From: Streptomyces sp. NBC_01381
Lineage (GTDB): Bacteria; Actinomycetota; Actinomycetes; Streptomycetales; Streptomycetaceae
Length of the DNA: 64,000 nucleotides
Assembly (NCBI RefSeq): GCF_026340305.1
Contig: NZ_JAPEPI010000001.1
Coordinates: 620,001-684,000, forward strand
Direction of reading: 5' to 3'
A model generated the notes under the pieces. The model was not told the origin of the DNA and did no database searches. It saw only the letters and a list, made by a program, of their open reading frames with translations. The translations under genes were made by a program, and so were the position numbers. Within the stretch, counting starts at the first letter, position 1, and each line of letters opens with the position of its first letter. Positions 44,741 to 52,439 of this stretch are shown here, one piece after another.

Positions 44741-44795
44741 AGATCCGGCGCGGAGCGCCGGGGCAGGGCGGGGCGGCGGCGCAGGCGGAGGGCGG
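44526..44795 (+). repeat. 95-bp tandem repeat, about 2.7 copies
   Basis: The marker AGATCC recurs at 44551, 44646 and 44741, exactly 95 bp apart. Each unit has a G-quadruplex motif, then AGATCCGGCGCGGAGCGCC, then GGGGCAGGGCG and GCGTCGCAGGCGAAGGGCGG. The last copy is degenerate. Confidence 0.88.
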
Positions 44796-44872
44796 TGCGG
44801 AGGACCCCGGGTACAGAAACTCCCGTTTAAGGCCCCCCGCAGGCCCCGACACCGCTAGCTAGGCTGGAAGCC

Positions 44873-46228
44873 ATGAGCACCCCCGCCCGCCCGTCACCCG
44901 CCGCCGCCCCTGCAAAGACCGCTGCGCGCGCCCCTCTCGTCTTCGACCGCGGCCACTCCGAAGACCTCATGACCTTCCTGGCGGCAAGCCCCTCCCCGTA
45001 CCACGCAGTGGCCACCGCCGCCGAGCGGCTGGAGAAGGCCGGCTTCCGCCAGGTCGAGGAGACCGAGGCCTGGGACGGTTCGACCGGCGGGAAGTACGTG
45101 CTGCGCGGCGGCGCCATCGTCGCCTGGTACGTCCCCGAGAGCGCGACCCCGCACACCCCCTTCCGCATCGTCGGCGCCCACACCGACTCCCCGAACCTGC
45201 GGGTGAAGCCGAGGCCGGACAGCGGCGCCCACGGCTGGCGCCAGGTCGCGGTCGAGATCTACGGCGGACCGCTGCTCAACTCCTGGCTGGACAGGGACCT
45301 CGGCCTCGCGGGCCGCCTCTCCCTGCGCGACGGCAGCACCCGGCTCGTGAACATCGACCGCGCCCTGCTCCGCGTACCGCAACTGGCGATCCACATGGAC
45401 CGCGGAGTCGTCGCCGACGGCCTCAAGCTCGACAAGCAGAAGCACATGCAGCCCATCTGGGGCCTCGGCGACGACGTGACCGACGGCGATCTGATCCGCT
45501 ACGTCGCGGAGGAAGAGGGGCTCGCCCCCGGCGACGTAACCGGCTGGGACCTGATGACGCACCCCGTCGAGGCGCCCTCCTTCCTCGGCCGCGACCGCGA
45601 CCTCATCGCGGGCCCCCGGATGGACAACCTCCTGTCGGTGCACGCCTGCACGGCCGCGCTCGCCGCCGTGTCGACGGCCGACGACGCCGGCTCCCTCCCG
45701 TACATCCCCGTACTCGCGGCCTTCGACCACGAGGAGAACGGCTCACAGTCCGACACCGGCGCGGACGGCCCGCTGCTCGGCAGCGTCCTTGAGCGGTCCG
45801 TGTTCTCGCGCGGCGGTTCGTACGAGGACAGGGCCCGCGCCTTCGCCGGAACCGTCTGTCTGTCCTCCGACACCGGCCACGCCGTGCACCCCAACTACGC
45901 GGAGCGGCACGACCCGACGCACCACCCGCGCGCCAACGGCGGCCCGATCCTCAAGGTCAACGTCAACAACCGGTACGCGACGGACGGCGCGGGACGCGCC
46001 GTGTTCGCCGCCGCGTGCGAGAAGGCCGGCGTGCCCTTCCAGAGCTTCGTTTCGAACAACTCGATGCCCTGCGGCACGACGATCGGCCCGATCACCGCGG
46101 CCCGGCACGGCATCAAGACGGTCGACATCGGTGTGGCGATCCTGTCCATGCACAGCGTGCGCGAGCTGTGCGGGGCGGACGATCCGCACATGCTGGCCAA
46201 CGCGTTGGTGGCGTTCTTGGAGGGCTGA
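44873..46228 (+). CDS. M18-family aminopeptidase
   Basis: A 451-residue cytoplasmic metallo-aminopeptidase of family M18 (aspartyl aminopeptidase type). Metal and catalytic motifs in order: VGAHTDSPNLRV (His, Asp), FDHEENGSQS (Glu pair), LSSDTGHAVHPNY (Asp) and ILSMHSVRELCG (His). It removes N-terminal acidic residues from peptides and forms large oligomers in known members. The start has GGAAG upstream. It lies 51 nt upstream of the AfsR-like gene on the same strand. Confidence 0.94.
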   Translation: MSTPARPSPAAAPAKTAARAPLVFDRGHSEDLMTFLAASPSPYHAVATAAERLEKAGFRQVEETEAWDGSTGGKYVLRGGAIVAWYVPESATPHTPFRIVGAHTDSPNLRVKPRPDSGAHGWRQVAVEIYGGPLLNSWLDRDLGLAGRLSLRDGSTRLVNIDRALLRVPQLAIHMDRGVVADGLKLDKQKHMQPIWGLGDDVTDGDLIRYVAEEEGLAPGDVTGWDLMTHPVEAPSFLGRDRDLIAGPRMDNLLSVHACTAALAAVSTADDAGSLPYIPVLAAFDHEENGSQSDTGADGPLLGSVLERSVFSRGGSYEDRARAFAGTVCLSSDTGHAVHPNYAERHDPTHHPRANGGPILKVNVNNRYATDGAGRAVFAAACEKAGVPFQSFVSNNSMPCGTTIGPITAARHGIKTVDIGVAILSMHSVRELCGADDPHMLANALVAFLEG

Positions 46229-46279
46229 GTACGCTGGGGGTGTTCGAAACACGCACAACGACACAGGGGTTGAGGCCAG

Positions 46280-49246
46280 GTGGAGTTCCAGCTGCTGGGA
46301 CCGGTGACAGTCGCCGGAGGCAGCGGAACGGTACCCCTGGGCCCGGCCAAGCGCCTCAGCCTGCTCGCCGCTCTGCTCCTTCGGGCGGGCACGCCGGTCT
46401 CGGTGGACGCCCTGACCGACGCGCTGTGGGACGACGAACCCCCCATGCACGCGCGCACGGTCATCCAGGGGCATGTGTCGCGGCTGCGGGCGCTCCTCGT
46501 GGAAGCGGGTCTCGATGCGTACGGCGTCGAACTCGCCACGCAGGGCGGTGCGTACGCCCTGCAGTTCCCGGAGACGCTGCTCGACGTCAGCCGCTTCGAG
46601 GACCTCGTCAAGCTCGCCGGGCAGCAGCGGGACCCGGCCGACGCGGCCCTGATGCTGCAGGAGGCGCTCGCCCTGTGGAACGGTCCCGCGCTGACCGGCA
46701 CCGTGCCGACGGGGCCGATGCTGGCCGCGGCGCGGGGCCTTGAGGAGAGCCGGCTCGTGACCGTCGAGCAGCTCGCCGAGGCGTACGGACGGCTCGGCGC
46801 GCACGGCCAGGCGGTGGCGCTGCTGCGTACGGAGTCGGTGCAGCATCCGTTCCGTGAGGCGCTGGTGGCGGCGTTGATGCGGGCGCTGCAGCGGTGCGGG
46901 CGGCAGTCCGAGGCGCTGGAGTGCTTTCACCGGACGCGGGAGCGGTTGGCCGAGGAGATGGGGGTCGACCCCGGCAAGACGCTGCGGCGGGCCTATGCGG
47001 AGATCCTCGACGGCGAGCCGGACACGGGGAGCCATCCGACGCTGGCGGCGGCGATGCGTGCTTCTGGCAGGGGCGCCTCCCCGAAGAAAAGCTCTCCCTC
47101 CCACCCGCCCGTTCGCCCGGCAGCGCCTCGTGAGCAAGAGCAGCCCGCCGCCGGGGCGGGGGCCACGTCCGCAGGGGCGGCGCCCGCACCCGACCCCGCC
47201 CCCGCTGTGGGCAGGCGTTCCGCAGGGCGAGTGGGGCCTCCCCTGCTCGAGCGAAGCCGAGAGCTTGGGGAAGGGTGGGCACAGCGTTCACCGCAGGGTG
47301 CCGGTGAACAGAGGGCCCAGAACCTCCTCCCCCGGGCCCCCCGCAGCTTCGTGAGCCGCGAGGAGCAGCTCGCGGTGCTCGAAGCCGCCGTCGAGAGCAG
47401 CCCCGAAGGCTCCATCGCCCTGATCACCGGCCCCGCCGGGGTGGGGAAGACCGCCCTCGCCCTGCACTGGGCGCACCGTGCGGCCGAGCGCCACCCGCAG
47501 GGCACCCTCTTCGCCGACCTGCGGGGATTCAGCGGAGGCGAGGCCGCCCAACCCTCGTGCGTCCTACGGGAGTTCCTCCTGGCCCTGGGCGTACAGCCCC
47601 AGGACGTCCCCGGCGGCATCGAGGCCGCCGCGGCCCTGTACCGCTCCCTCGTCGCGGAGCGACACCTCCTCGTCGTACTCGACAACGCACGGGACTCCGC
47701 CCAGGTCCGCCCCCTGCTGCCCGGCACCCCCCACGTGACCACCGTCGTCACCAGCCGCAACCGCCTCGACGGCCTCATCGCCTCGGACCTCGCGCGCCCC
47801 GTCCCGCTGGGCGTGCTCGGCGAGCGGGACGCCGCCGAGCTGTTCGTCCGCGCCCTGGGGCGGACCGGCGGCGCGGACGCCACCGCCGTGCGCCAGGTCG
47901 CCCGCCTCTGCGACGGCCTGCCGCTCGCCCTGCGCATCGCCGCCGCCAGGCTCAGCGGCCGCCCGCAGTGGTCCGTCGCCGATCTCGCCGCCGAACTCGC
48001 CGACGGCCAGCGGCGGTTGGCGCTGCTCTCCGCCGAGGACACCGGCGTCGCCGCCGCCCTGCGCACCTCGGTCGACCGGCTGCCGGACGGCGACGCCTGG
48101 CTGCTCGCGTCGCTGGCCCGCGCGTTCACCCGTGACGTGGACGCGTACGCGGCGGCCGCCGTGGCGGGGACGGATGTCCCGGGCGCACACGAAGGGCTCG
48201 ACCGGCTCGCCGCCGCTCATCTGATCCAGGAGGAGTCGCCGGGGCGGTACGTCCTGCACGATCTCGTACGGCTCTACGCCCGCAGCCTGGACGGACCCGC
48301 GGACGCCGACCTGCGCCTGGTGGACCACTGGCTGCGCTCCCTGGACGCCGCGGTCCATGCCATCGACACCACCGGCTACCGCGACTGCGCACTGCCCGCC
48401 GGCTGTCTGCCGGGACCGGTCCGCGCGTTCGCCGACCGGGACACCGCCCGCGGCTGGTTCGCCGCCGAGCAGGACGGGCTGCTCGCGGCGAGCGCCGCCG
48501 CCGCGGGGCTCGGCGACGACGACCGCGCCTGGCGGCTCGCCGTACTGATCTGGCCGACGGTCCTGTGGCGCCCCCACCTCGGCTGGCGGGCCCCGCTGGA
48601 GCGCGCCCTGGAGGCGGCCGGGCGGGCCGGCAGCGACGAGGGCGTCGGGCGGCTGCACTCCACTCTGGGCGTGCTGCTCGTCGAGACCGGGCACCACGAG
48701 GCGGCCCTGGGGCACCTGGAGCGCTCCCTGGATCCGCTGCACCGCGCGGGACTTCCCGAGATCGCCGCCCAGGTCCTCGTACTCATCGGCATCGCCCGCA
48801 TCCACCTCGACGACCCGGAAGGCGCCCTGCGCGCCCAGGAGGAGGCCGTCCGCACGGCGCGCGAGAGCGGCCACTCCACGGCGGCGCTCCTTGAGCACCA
48901 CCACGCCGCGCAGCTCGCCCTCGCCGGCGGCGACCAGGCGGCCGCCGCCGGGCACGCGGCCCGCGCGATCGCATCGGTGCCGCCGGACGAGACCGCCGGC
49001 TGGCGGCCGCTGATCTGGGAGTCGTACGGCATCGCCCTGCACCGCGCCGGGCTGCACCACGAGGCGCGCGCCGCCCTCCTGACCGCACTCACCGTGACGG
49101 AGGAGGAAGACCTTCCGGCGCGCACCGCGGGGGCGCTCACCCAGCTCGGCGAGGTGGCATCCGTGCTCGACGGGCCCGAGGGCGGGGCGGACTACCGGCG
49201 CCGCGCCGAGGAGCTGCGGCGCTCCATCCCTGACTCCTCCATGTGA
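46280..49246 (+). CDS. AfsR/SARP-family transcriptional regulator
   Basis: A 988-residue regulator with the full AfsR-like layout. Residues 1-~95 are an OmpR-type winged helix (MEFQLLGPVTVAGGSG), ~100-255 a bacterial transcriptional activation domain, ~258-355 a Pro/Ala-rich linker, ~360-620 an NB-ARC ATPase (P-loop GPAGVGKTAL near 384, Walker B HLLVVLDNARD, GLPLAL), and ~680-985 TPR repeats. Such proteins activate secondary metabolism; the target here is unknown. The linker contains an in-frame interspersed repeat (47205-47284, residues ~309-335). GTG start; no adjacent biosynthetic cluster. Confidence 0.93.
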   Translation: MEFQLLGPVTVAGGSGTVPLGPAKRLSLLAALLLRAGTPVSVDALTDALWDDEPPMHARTVIQGHVSRLRALLVEAGLDAYGVELATQGGAYALQFPETLLDVSRFEDLVKLAGQQRDPADAALMLQEALALWNGPALTGTVPTGPMLAAARGLEESRLVTVEQLAEAYGRLGAHGQAVALLRTESVQHPFREALVAALMRALQRCGRQSEALECFHRTRERLAEEMGVDPGKTLRRAYAEILDGEPDTGSHPTLAAAMRASGRGASPKKSSPSHPPVRPAAPREQEQPAAGAGATSAGAAPAPDPAPAVGRRSAGRVGPPLLERSRELGEGWAQRSPQGAGEQRAQNLLPRAPRSFVSREEQLAVLEAAVESSPEGSIALITGPAGVGKTALALHWAHRAAERHPQGTLFADLRGFSGGEAAQPSCVLREFLLALGVQPQDVPGGIEAAAALYRSLVAERHLLVVLDNARDSAQVRPLLPGTPHVTTVVTSRNRLDGLIASDLARPVPLGVLGERDAAELFVRALGRTGGADATAVRQVARLCDGLPLALRIAAARLSGRPQWSVADLAAELADGQRRLALLSAEDTGVAAALRTSVDRLPDGDAWLLASLARAFTRDVDAYAAAAVAGTDVPGAHEGLDRLAAAHLIQEESPGRYVLHDLVRLYARSLDGPADADLRLVDHWLRSLDAAVHAIDTTGYRDCALPAGCLPGPVRAFADRDTARGWFAAEQDGLLAASAAAAGLGDDDRAWRLAVLIWPTVLWRPHLGWRAPLERALEAAGRAGSDEGVGRLHSTLGVLLVETGHHEAALGHLERSLDPLHRAGLPEIAAQVLVLIGIARIHLDDPEGALRAQEEAVRTARESGHSTAALLEHHHAAQLALAGGDQAAAAGHAARAIASVPPDETAGWRPLIWESYGIALHRAGLHHEARAALLTALTVTEEEDLPARTAGALTQLGEVASVLDGPEGGADYRRRAEELRRSIPDSSM
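47205..47284 (+). repeat. 80-bp interspersed repeat inside the AfsR-like gene
   Basis: Bounded by CTGTG and CACAG, like the shorter element at 13546-13586, with the same GGGTGGGCACAGC end. It contains a hairpin with paired CCCC/GGGG and GCTC/GAGC segments (47240-47270) around CGAGCGAAGCCGA. Similar hairpins recur throughout Streptomyces genomes as I recall. It is translated within the linker as GRVGPPLLERSRELGEGWAQ. Confidence 0.8.
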
Positions 49247-49369
49247 CCTCCGACCCCGCTCTGACCTGCGCGAACGGAACGTTAGCCAGGTGTTAGCGGG
49301 ACGGCAGCGGTGGGCGGCAGGCTCCTTCTCACAGGCCCGAACCGACCGTCACACGGGGGAGTCACCACC

Positions 49370-50017
49370 ATGCGCAGCAAGGCCCGCAAGAACACTGCCG
49401 TCGCCCTCGCGGCGGCCGCCGCCCTGTCGATCTCGCTCACCGCCTGCAACAGTGACGGCGGCGACGGTGACGGTGACGACAGCAAGGCATCCGGGTCCTC
49501 CTCATCGGTCGGCACCTCCGACTCCTCCGACTCCGCGAAGAACACGTCCGGAGGCACTGTCGGCGGCTCGTCCGTCGGCGGCGAGGCCGCTCCGGCAGGT
49601 GCCGACGACTGCACACTGGCCACCTCGAAGATCGCCATGCAGGAGACCGGCGGCTCCGCGCCCGTCGTCCTGCTCAAGATCACCAACAACGGCGACAAGC
49701 GCTGCTCGGTCTTCGGCGCCCCGTTCATCAGCGACCCGACGGCCGGCAAGAACCTCCCGGTGGCCGAGGACACCCGGCCGCAGTCCGTCGTCAGCGTCGA
49801 GCCGAACCAGTCCGCGTACGCCGCGATCGGCCTCGCGGCCAAGGAGTCCGGCGACACGCACCGCACCAAGACGTTCAACGTCACCCTCGCCACGAAGGAC
49901 GGCAAGGGCACGGACGGCCACGCCTCGGTCGGCTCCCCCGGCCCCGCGGGCCTGCTCCTGGACAGCTCCTCGCAGGTCACGTACTGGCAGAGCACCTCCG
50001 AGGACGCCCTGACCTGA
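49370..50017 (+). CDS. DUF4232 lipoprotein
   Basis: A 215-residue exported lipoprotein. The signal peptide ends at lipobox SLTAC; a Ser/Asp/Gly-rich region (25-78) follows, then a DUF4232 beta-sandwich (DDCTLATSKIAM ... VVLLKITNNGDKRCSVFGAP) with its two conserved Cys. Function unknown; abundant in Streptomyces. The start chosen (ATG at 49370) has GGGGGAG upstream and precedes the signal peptide. Confidence 0.85.
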   Translation: MRSKARKNTAVALAAAAALSISLTACNSDGGDGDGDDSKASGSSSSVGTSDSSDSAKNTSGGTVGGSSVGGEAAPAGADDCTLATSKIAMQETGGSAPVVLLKITNNGDKRCSVFGAPFISDPTAGKNLPVAEDTRPQSVVSVEPNQSAYAAIGLAAKESGDTHRTKTFNVTLATKDGKGTDGHASVGSPGPAGLLLDSSSQVTYWQSTSEDALT

Positions 50018-50036
50018 CGGCGGCCTCCCCATGACC

Positions 50037-50086
50037 CACAGCCGGTCCGTGTCCTCACTTCCCCCAAGTGGCACGGGCCGGCTGTG
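50037..50086 (+). terminator. Terminator after the DUF4232 gene
   Basis: 15-bp stem with one G-U pair (arms 50037-50051 and 50072-50086) and a nested 5-bp hairpin CACTT-CCCCC-AAGTG in the loop. Confidence 0.8.
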
Positions 50087-50116
50087 TCGTTCCCGCCGCG
50101 GGGTAGTCATGGCGCC

Positions 50117-50611
50117 ATGAGACTTCTCGTACGCGACAGGCTGTTCGGCATCGGCGACGACTACTGGATCGAGGACGACCGGGGCCGCAAGGTCTTCCTC
50201 GTCGACGGCAAGGCGATGCGGCTGCGCGAGACCTTCGAGCTGAAGGACATGGAGGGCCGCGTCCTCATCGACATCCGCGCCAAGATGCTGGCCCTGCGCG
50301 ACACGATGGTCATCGAACGGGACGGCGAGCAGCTGGCCAGGGTCAAGCGCAAACGCCTCTCGCTCCTGCGCAACCACTACCGCGTGGAACTTGTCGACGG
50401 CACGGAACTCGACGTCAGCGGCAAGATCCTCGACCGCGAGTTCGCCATCGAGTACGACGGCGAACTCCTGGCCGACATCTCCCGCCGCTGGTTCAGCGTC
50501 CGCGACACCTACGGCCTTCACGTCGTACGAGAGGACGCGGACCCGGCCCTGCTCCTGGCCATCACGGTCTGCGTGATCCGCCTGGCGGAGAAGGAACGGG
50601 GCATGGACTAG
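50117..50611 (+). CDS. LURP-one-related (tubby-like) protein
   Basis: A 164-residue protein of the LURP-one/DUF567 family with the scramblase/tubby-like beta-barrel fold: LLVRDRLFGIGDDYWIED, KVFLVDGKAMRLRETFEL, VSGKILDREFAIEYDG. No signal peptide or membrane segment except a hydrophobic C-terminal helix. Function unknown in bacteria. The TAG stop overlaps that of the convergent nitrilase gene (CTAG). Confidence 0.88.
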   Translation: MRLLVRDRLFGIGDDYWIEDDRGRKVFLVDGKAMRLRETFELKDMEGRVLIDIRAKMLALRDTMVIERDGEQLARVKRKRLSLLRNHYRVELVDGTELDVSGKILDREFAIEYDGELLADISRRWFSVRDTYGLHVVREDADPALLLAITVCVIRLAEKERGMD

Positions 50612-51411
50612 CGCTTGGGTGTGTCCATCCCGAGGAGCCGGTCCTTCAGCGCGGGGAACTGCTCCCGAGTGACAGCGACCTTCCCAGGGTCCAGGTCGAC
50701 GGTGAGGACCTCCTCACCGTCCCCCGCCTCGCAGAGCACCTCACCCCACGGATCGACGACAACACTGTGCCCCGCCTGCGGAACCCCCGCATGCGTCCCC
50801 CCGGTGCCACAGGCAAGGACGTACACCTGATCCTCGACAGCCCGAGCCCGTGCGAACAGCAGCCAGTGCTCCCGCCGCCGAGCGGGCCACCCCGCCGGCA
50901 CCACGAACATCTCGGCCCCCGCATCCACAAGCCCCCGAAACAGCTCAGGAAAGCGCAGGTCATAGCAGGTGGCGAGCCCCAAGGTGGTCGACGGAAGGCG
51001 CACAGTGGCCAGCTCCGCCCCCGCCGCCATCATGACGGCCTCCCCCTTGTCGAAGCCGAACCGGTGGATCTTCCGGTAGGCGGCGGCAAGTTCACCGTCA
51101 GGGGAAAACACCAGAGAGGTGTTGTAGAGCGGCCCTTCCGGGTCCCGCTCCGGAATGGACCCGGCGTGCAGCCACACCCCCGCGTCGCTCGCCGCCTTGG
51201 CCATCGCCTCGTAGGTGGGCCCTTCCAACGGCTCCGCCTCAGTGGCGAACGACTCGTACGCGAAAGCGCCGGTCGTCCACAGTTCGGGAAGAACGACGAG
51301 ATCTGATCCCTCCCGCGCACTCACCTCACGTACCAGTGAAGCGACGCGCGACCGACGGGAATTGACCGGTTCGTCCTCGTCTACGGCGATCTGGATGAGG
51401 GAGGCGCGCAC
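50608..51411 (-). CDS. Carbon-nitrogen hydrolase (nitrilase superfamily)
   Basis: A 267-residue nitrilase-fold amidase. The catalytic triad is visible: Glu in VLPELWTTGAF, Lys in YRKIHRFGFD, Cys in LATCYDLRFPELF. Length and sequence resemble omega-amidase/YafV-type members, which clean up keto-acid amides; substrate unproven. GTG start. The stop overlaps that of the LURP gene. Confidence 0.92.
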   Translation of the reverse strand: MRASLIQIAVDEDEPVNSRRSRVASLVREVSAREGSDLVVLPELWTTGAFAYESFATEAEPLEGPTYEAMAKAASDAGVWLHAGSIPERDPEGPLYNTSLVFSPDGELAAAYRKIHRFGFDKGEAVMMAAGAELATVRLPSTTLGLATCYDLRFPELFRGLVDAGAEMFVVPAGWPARRREHWLLFARARAVEDQVYVLACGTGGTHAGVPQAGHSVVVDPWGEVLCEAGDGEEVLTVDLDPGKVAVTREQFPALKDRLLGMDTPKR

Positions 51412-51547
51412 ACTACCACCGTCCTGGCATTCGGGCCTTCAATGCAGGCCTACGATCGTCACACGAAAGCACTGCCGGGGTGCCTGTGGGCAGCGTAACT
51501 TAGCGTCTCAGACACCCACCGCCCGCGTACGACCGTCGAGGGGTCCC

Positions 51548-52372
51548 GTGAGTCTCCATCCCAGCCTGCAAAACTACGCCGACGCCTGGACCCACTCAGT
51601 CACGGCGATATCCGAGCTGGTGTCGCCGCTCGCCGAGGGAGAGTGGAACTGGGCCACGCCCTGCCCCGGCTGGTCGGTGCGGGACATCGTTTCGCATGTC
51701 ATTGGCCTCGACTGCGAGATGCTGGGCGACCCGCGCCCCATCCACACGCTGCCCCGCGACCTGTACCACGTACAGACCGAGGGCCAGCGGTACATGGAGA
51801 TGCAGGTCGACGTGCGGCGCCACCACACCGCGCCCGAGATGACCTCCGAGCTGGAGTACACGATCATCCGCCGCTCGCGGCAGCTGCGGAACGAGTCGCG
51901 CGACCCCTCCCACAAGATCCGCGGCCCGCTCGGCAGCGAGCAGACCCTCGAACTGGCCACGCGGATGCGCGCGTTCGACGTCTGGGTGCATGAGCAGGAT
52001 CTGCGTACGACGCTGAAGAAGCCCGGCAACCTGGACTCGCCCGGCGCGCTCGTCGCCCGCGATCTGCTGCTTCACGGACTGCCGAAGGTCGTCGCCAAGA
52101 AGGCGGGCGCGCCCGCGAATTCGGCGGTCGTCTTCGATGTGAGCGGTGCCGTCGAGTTCCTGCGCACGGTCCGCGTCGACGCCGAAGGCCGCGCCACGGT
52201 CGACAGCGCCCCCTCGCTCGGCCCGCTCGCGACGCTGAGCCTGGACTGGGAGACGTACTTCCGTCTGGCGTGCGGCCGTATCCCGTACGCCTCGGTGACC
52301 GACCGCATCAAGATCGAGGGCGACCACGGCCTCGGCGAGGCGATCCTGCGGGAGTTCGCGGTCACGCCGTAG
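51548..52372 (+). CDS. Maleylpyruvate-isomerase-family mycothiol-dependent enzyme
   Basis: A 274-residue DinB-like protein with the MDMPI N-terminal motif ATPCPGWSVRDIVSHVIGLD and a later MRAFDVWVHEQDLRTTL carrying metal-binding His residues. Family members use mycothiol as cofactor or substrate. The C-terminal domain (~190-274) is the SCP2-like extension of the family. The GTG start at 51548 has GAGGGG upstream. Confidence 0.88.
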   Translation: MSLHPSLQNYADAWTHSVTAISELVSPLAEGEWNWATPCPGWSVRDIVSHVIGLDCEMLGDPRPIHTLPRDLYHVQTEGQRYMEMQVDVRRHHTAPEMTSELEYTIIRRSRQLRNESRDPSHKIRGPLGSEQTLELATRMRAFDVWVHEQDLRTTLKKPGNLDSPGALVARDLLLHGLPKVVAKKAGAPANSAVVFDVSGAVEFLRTVRVDAEGRATVDSAPSLGPLATLSLDWETYFRLACGRIPYASVTDRIKIEGDHGLGEAILREFAVTP

Positions 52373-52382
52373 CCGGACGCAC

Positions 52383-52417
52383 GCCGCTCCCGCGAGGCAG
52401 AACCGGGCGGGAGCGGC
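52383..52417. terminator. Bidirectional terminator
   Basis: 11-bp perfect stem (GCCGCTCCCGC / GCGGGAGCGGC) with a 13-nt loop, between the convergent mycothiol-dependent enzyme and MFS genes. Confidence 0.75.
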
Positions 52418-52439
52418 TTGAGATGTGCGTGACGGTCGG

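Larger units (their letters stand above)
43885..44872. other. 988-bp non-coding repeat block
   Basis: No gene is supported: frames are open only because of GC-rich repeats, and no start, ribosome site or homology fits. It holds, in order, the ~48-bp tandem repeats, a series of GGCGC-TNC-GCGCC hairpins, minus-strand G-quadruplex motifs, a central inverted repeat at 44471-44572, the 95-bp tandem repeats with plus-strand G-quadruplex motifs, and the aminopeptidase promoter near 44830-44870. The flanking genes are both on the plus strand. Confidence 0.85.

Noticed and set aside
43940..44830. Long open frames on both strands within the 988-bp repeat block
   Set aside because: They arise from GC-rich repeats without stop codons; compositions are repetitive, no start with a ribosome site is present, and frames differ between repeat copies with different G-run lengths.
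46280..49246. Evidence for an adjacent secondary-metabolite cluster
   Set aside because: Despite the AfsR-like regulator, P450 and DrrAB exporter in the window, no PKS, NRPS, terpene or RiPP biosynthetic genes were found.
49370..50017. Overlapping plus-strand frame reading Arg/Pro-rich sequence over the DUF4232 gene
   Set aside because: Shadow frame; the lipoprotein frame has the signal peptide, lipobox and family domain.
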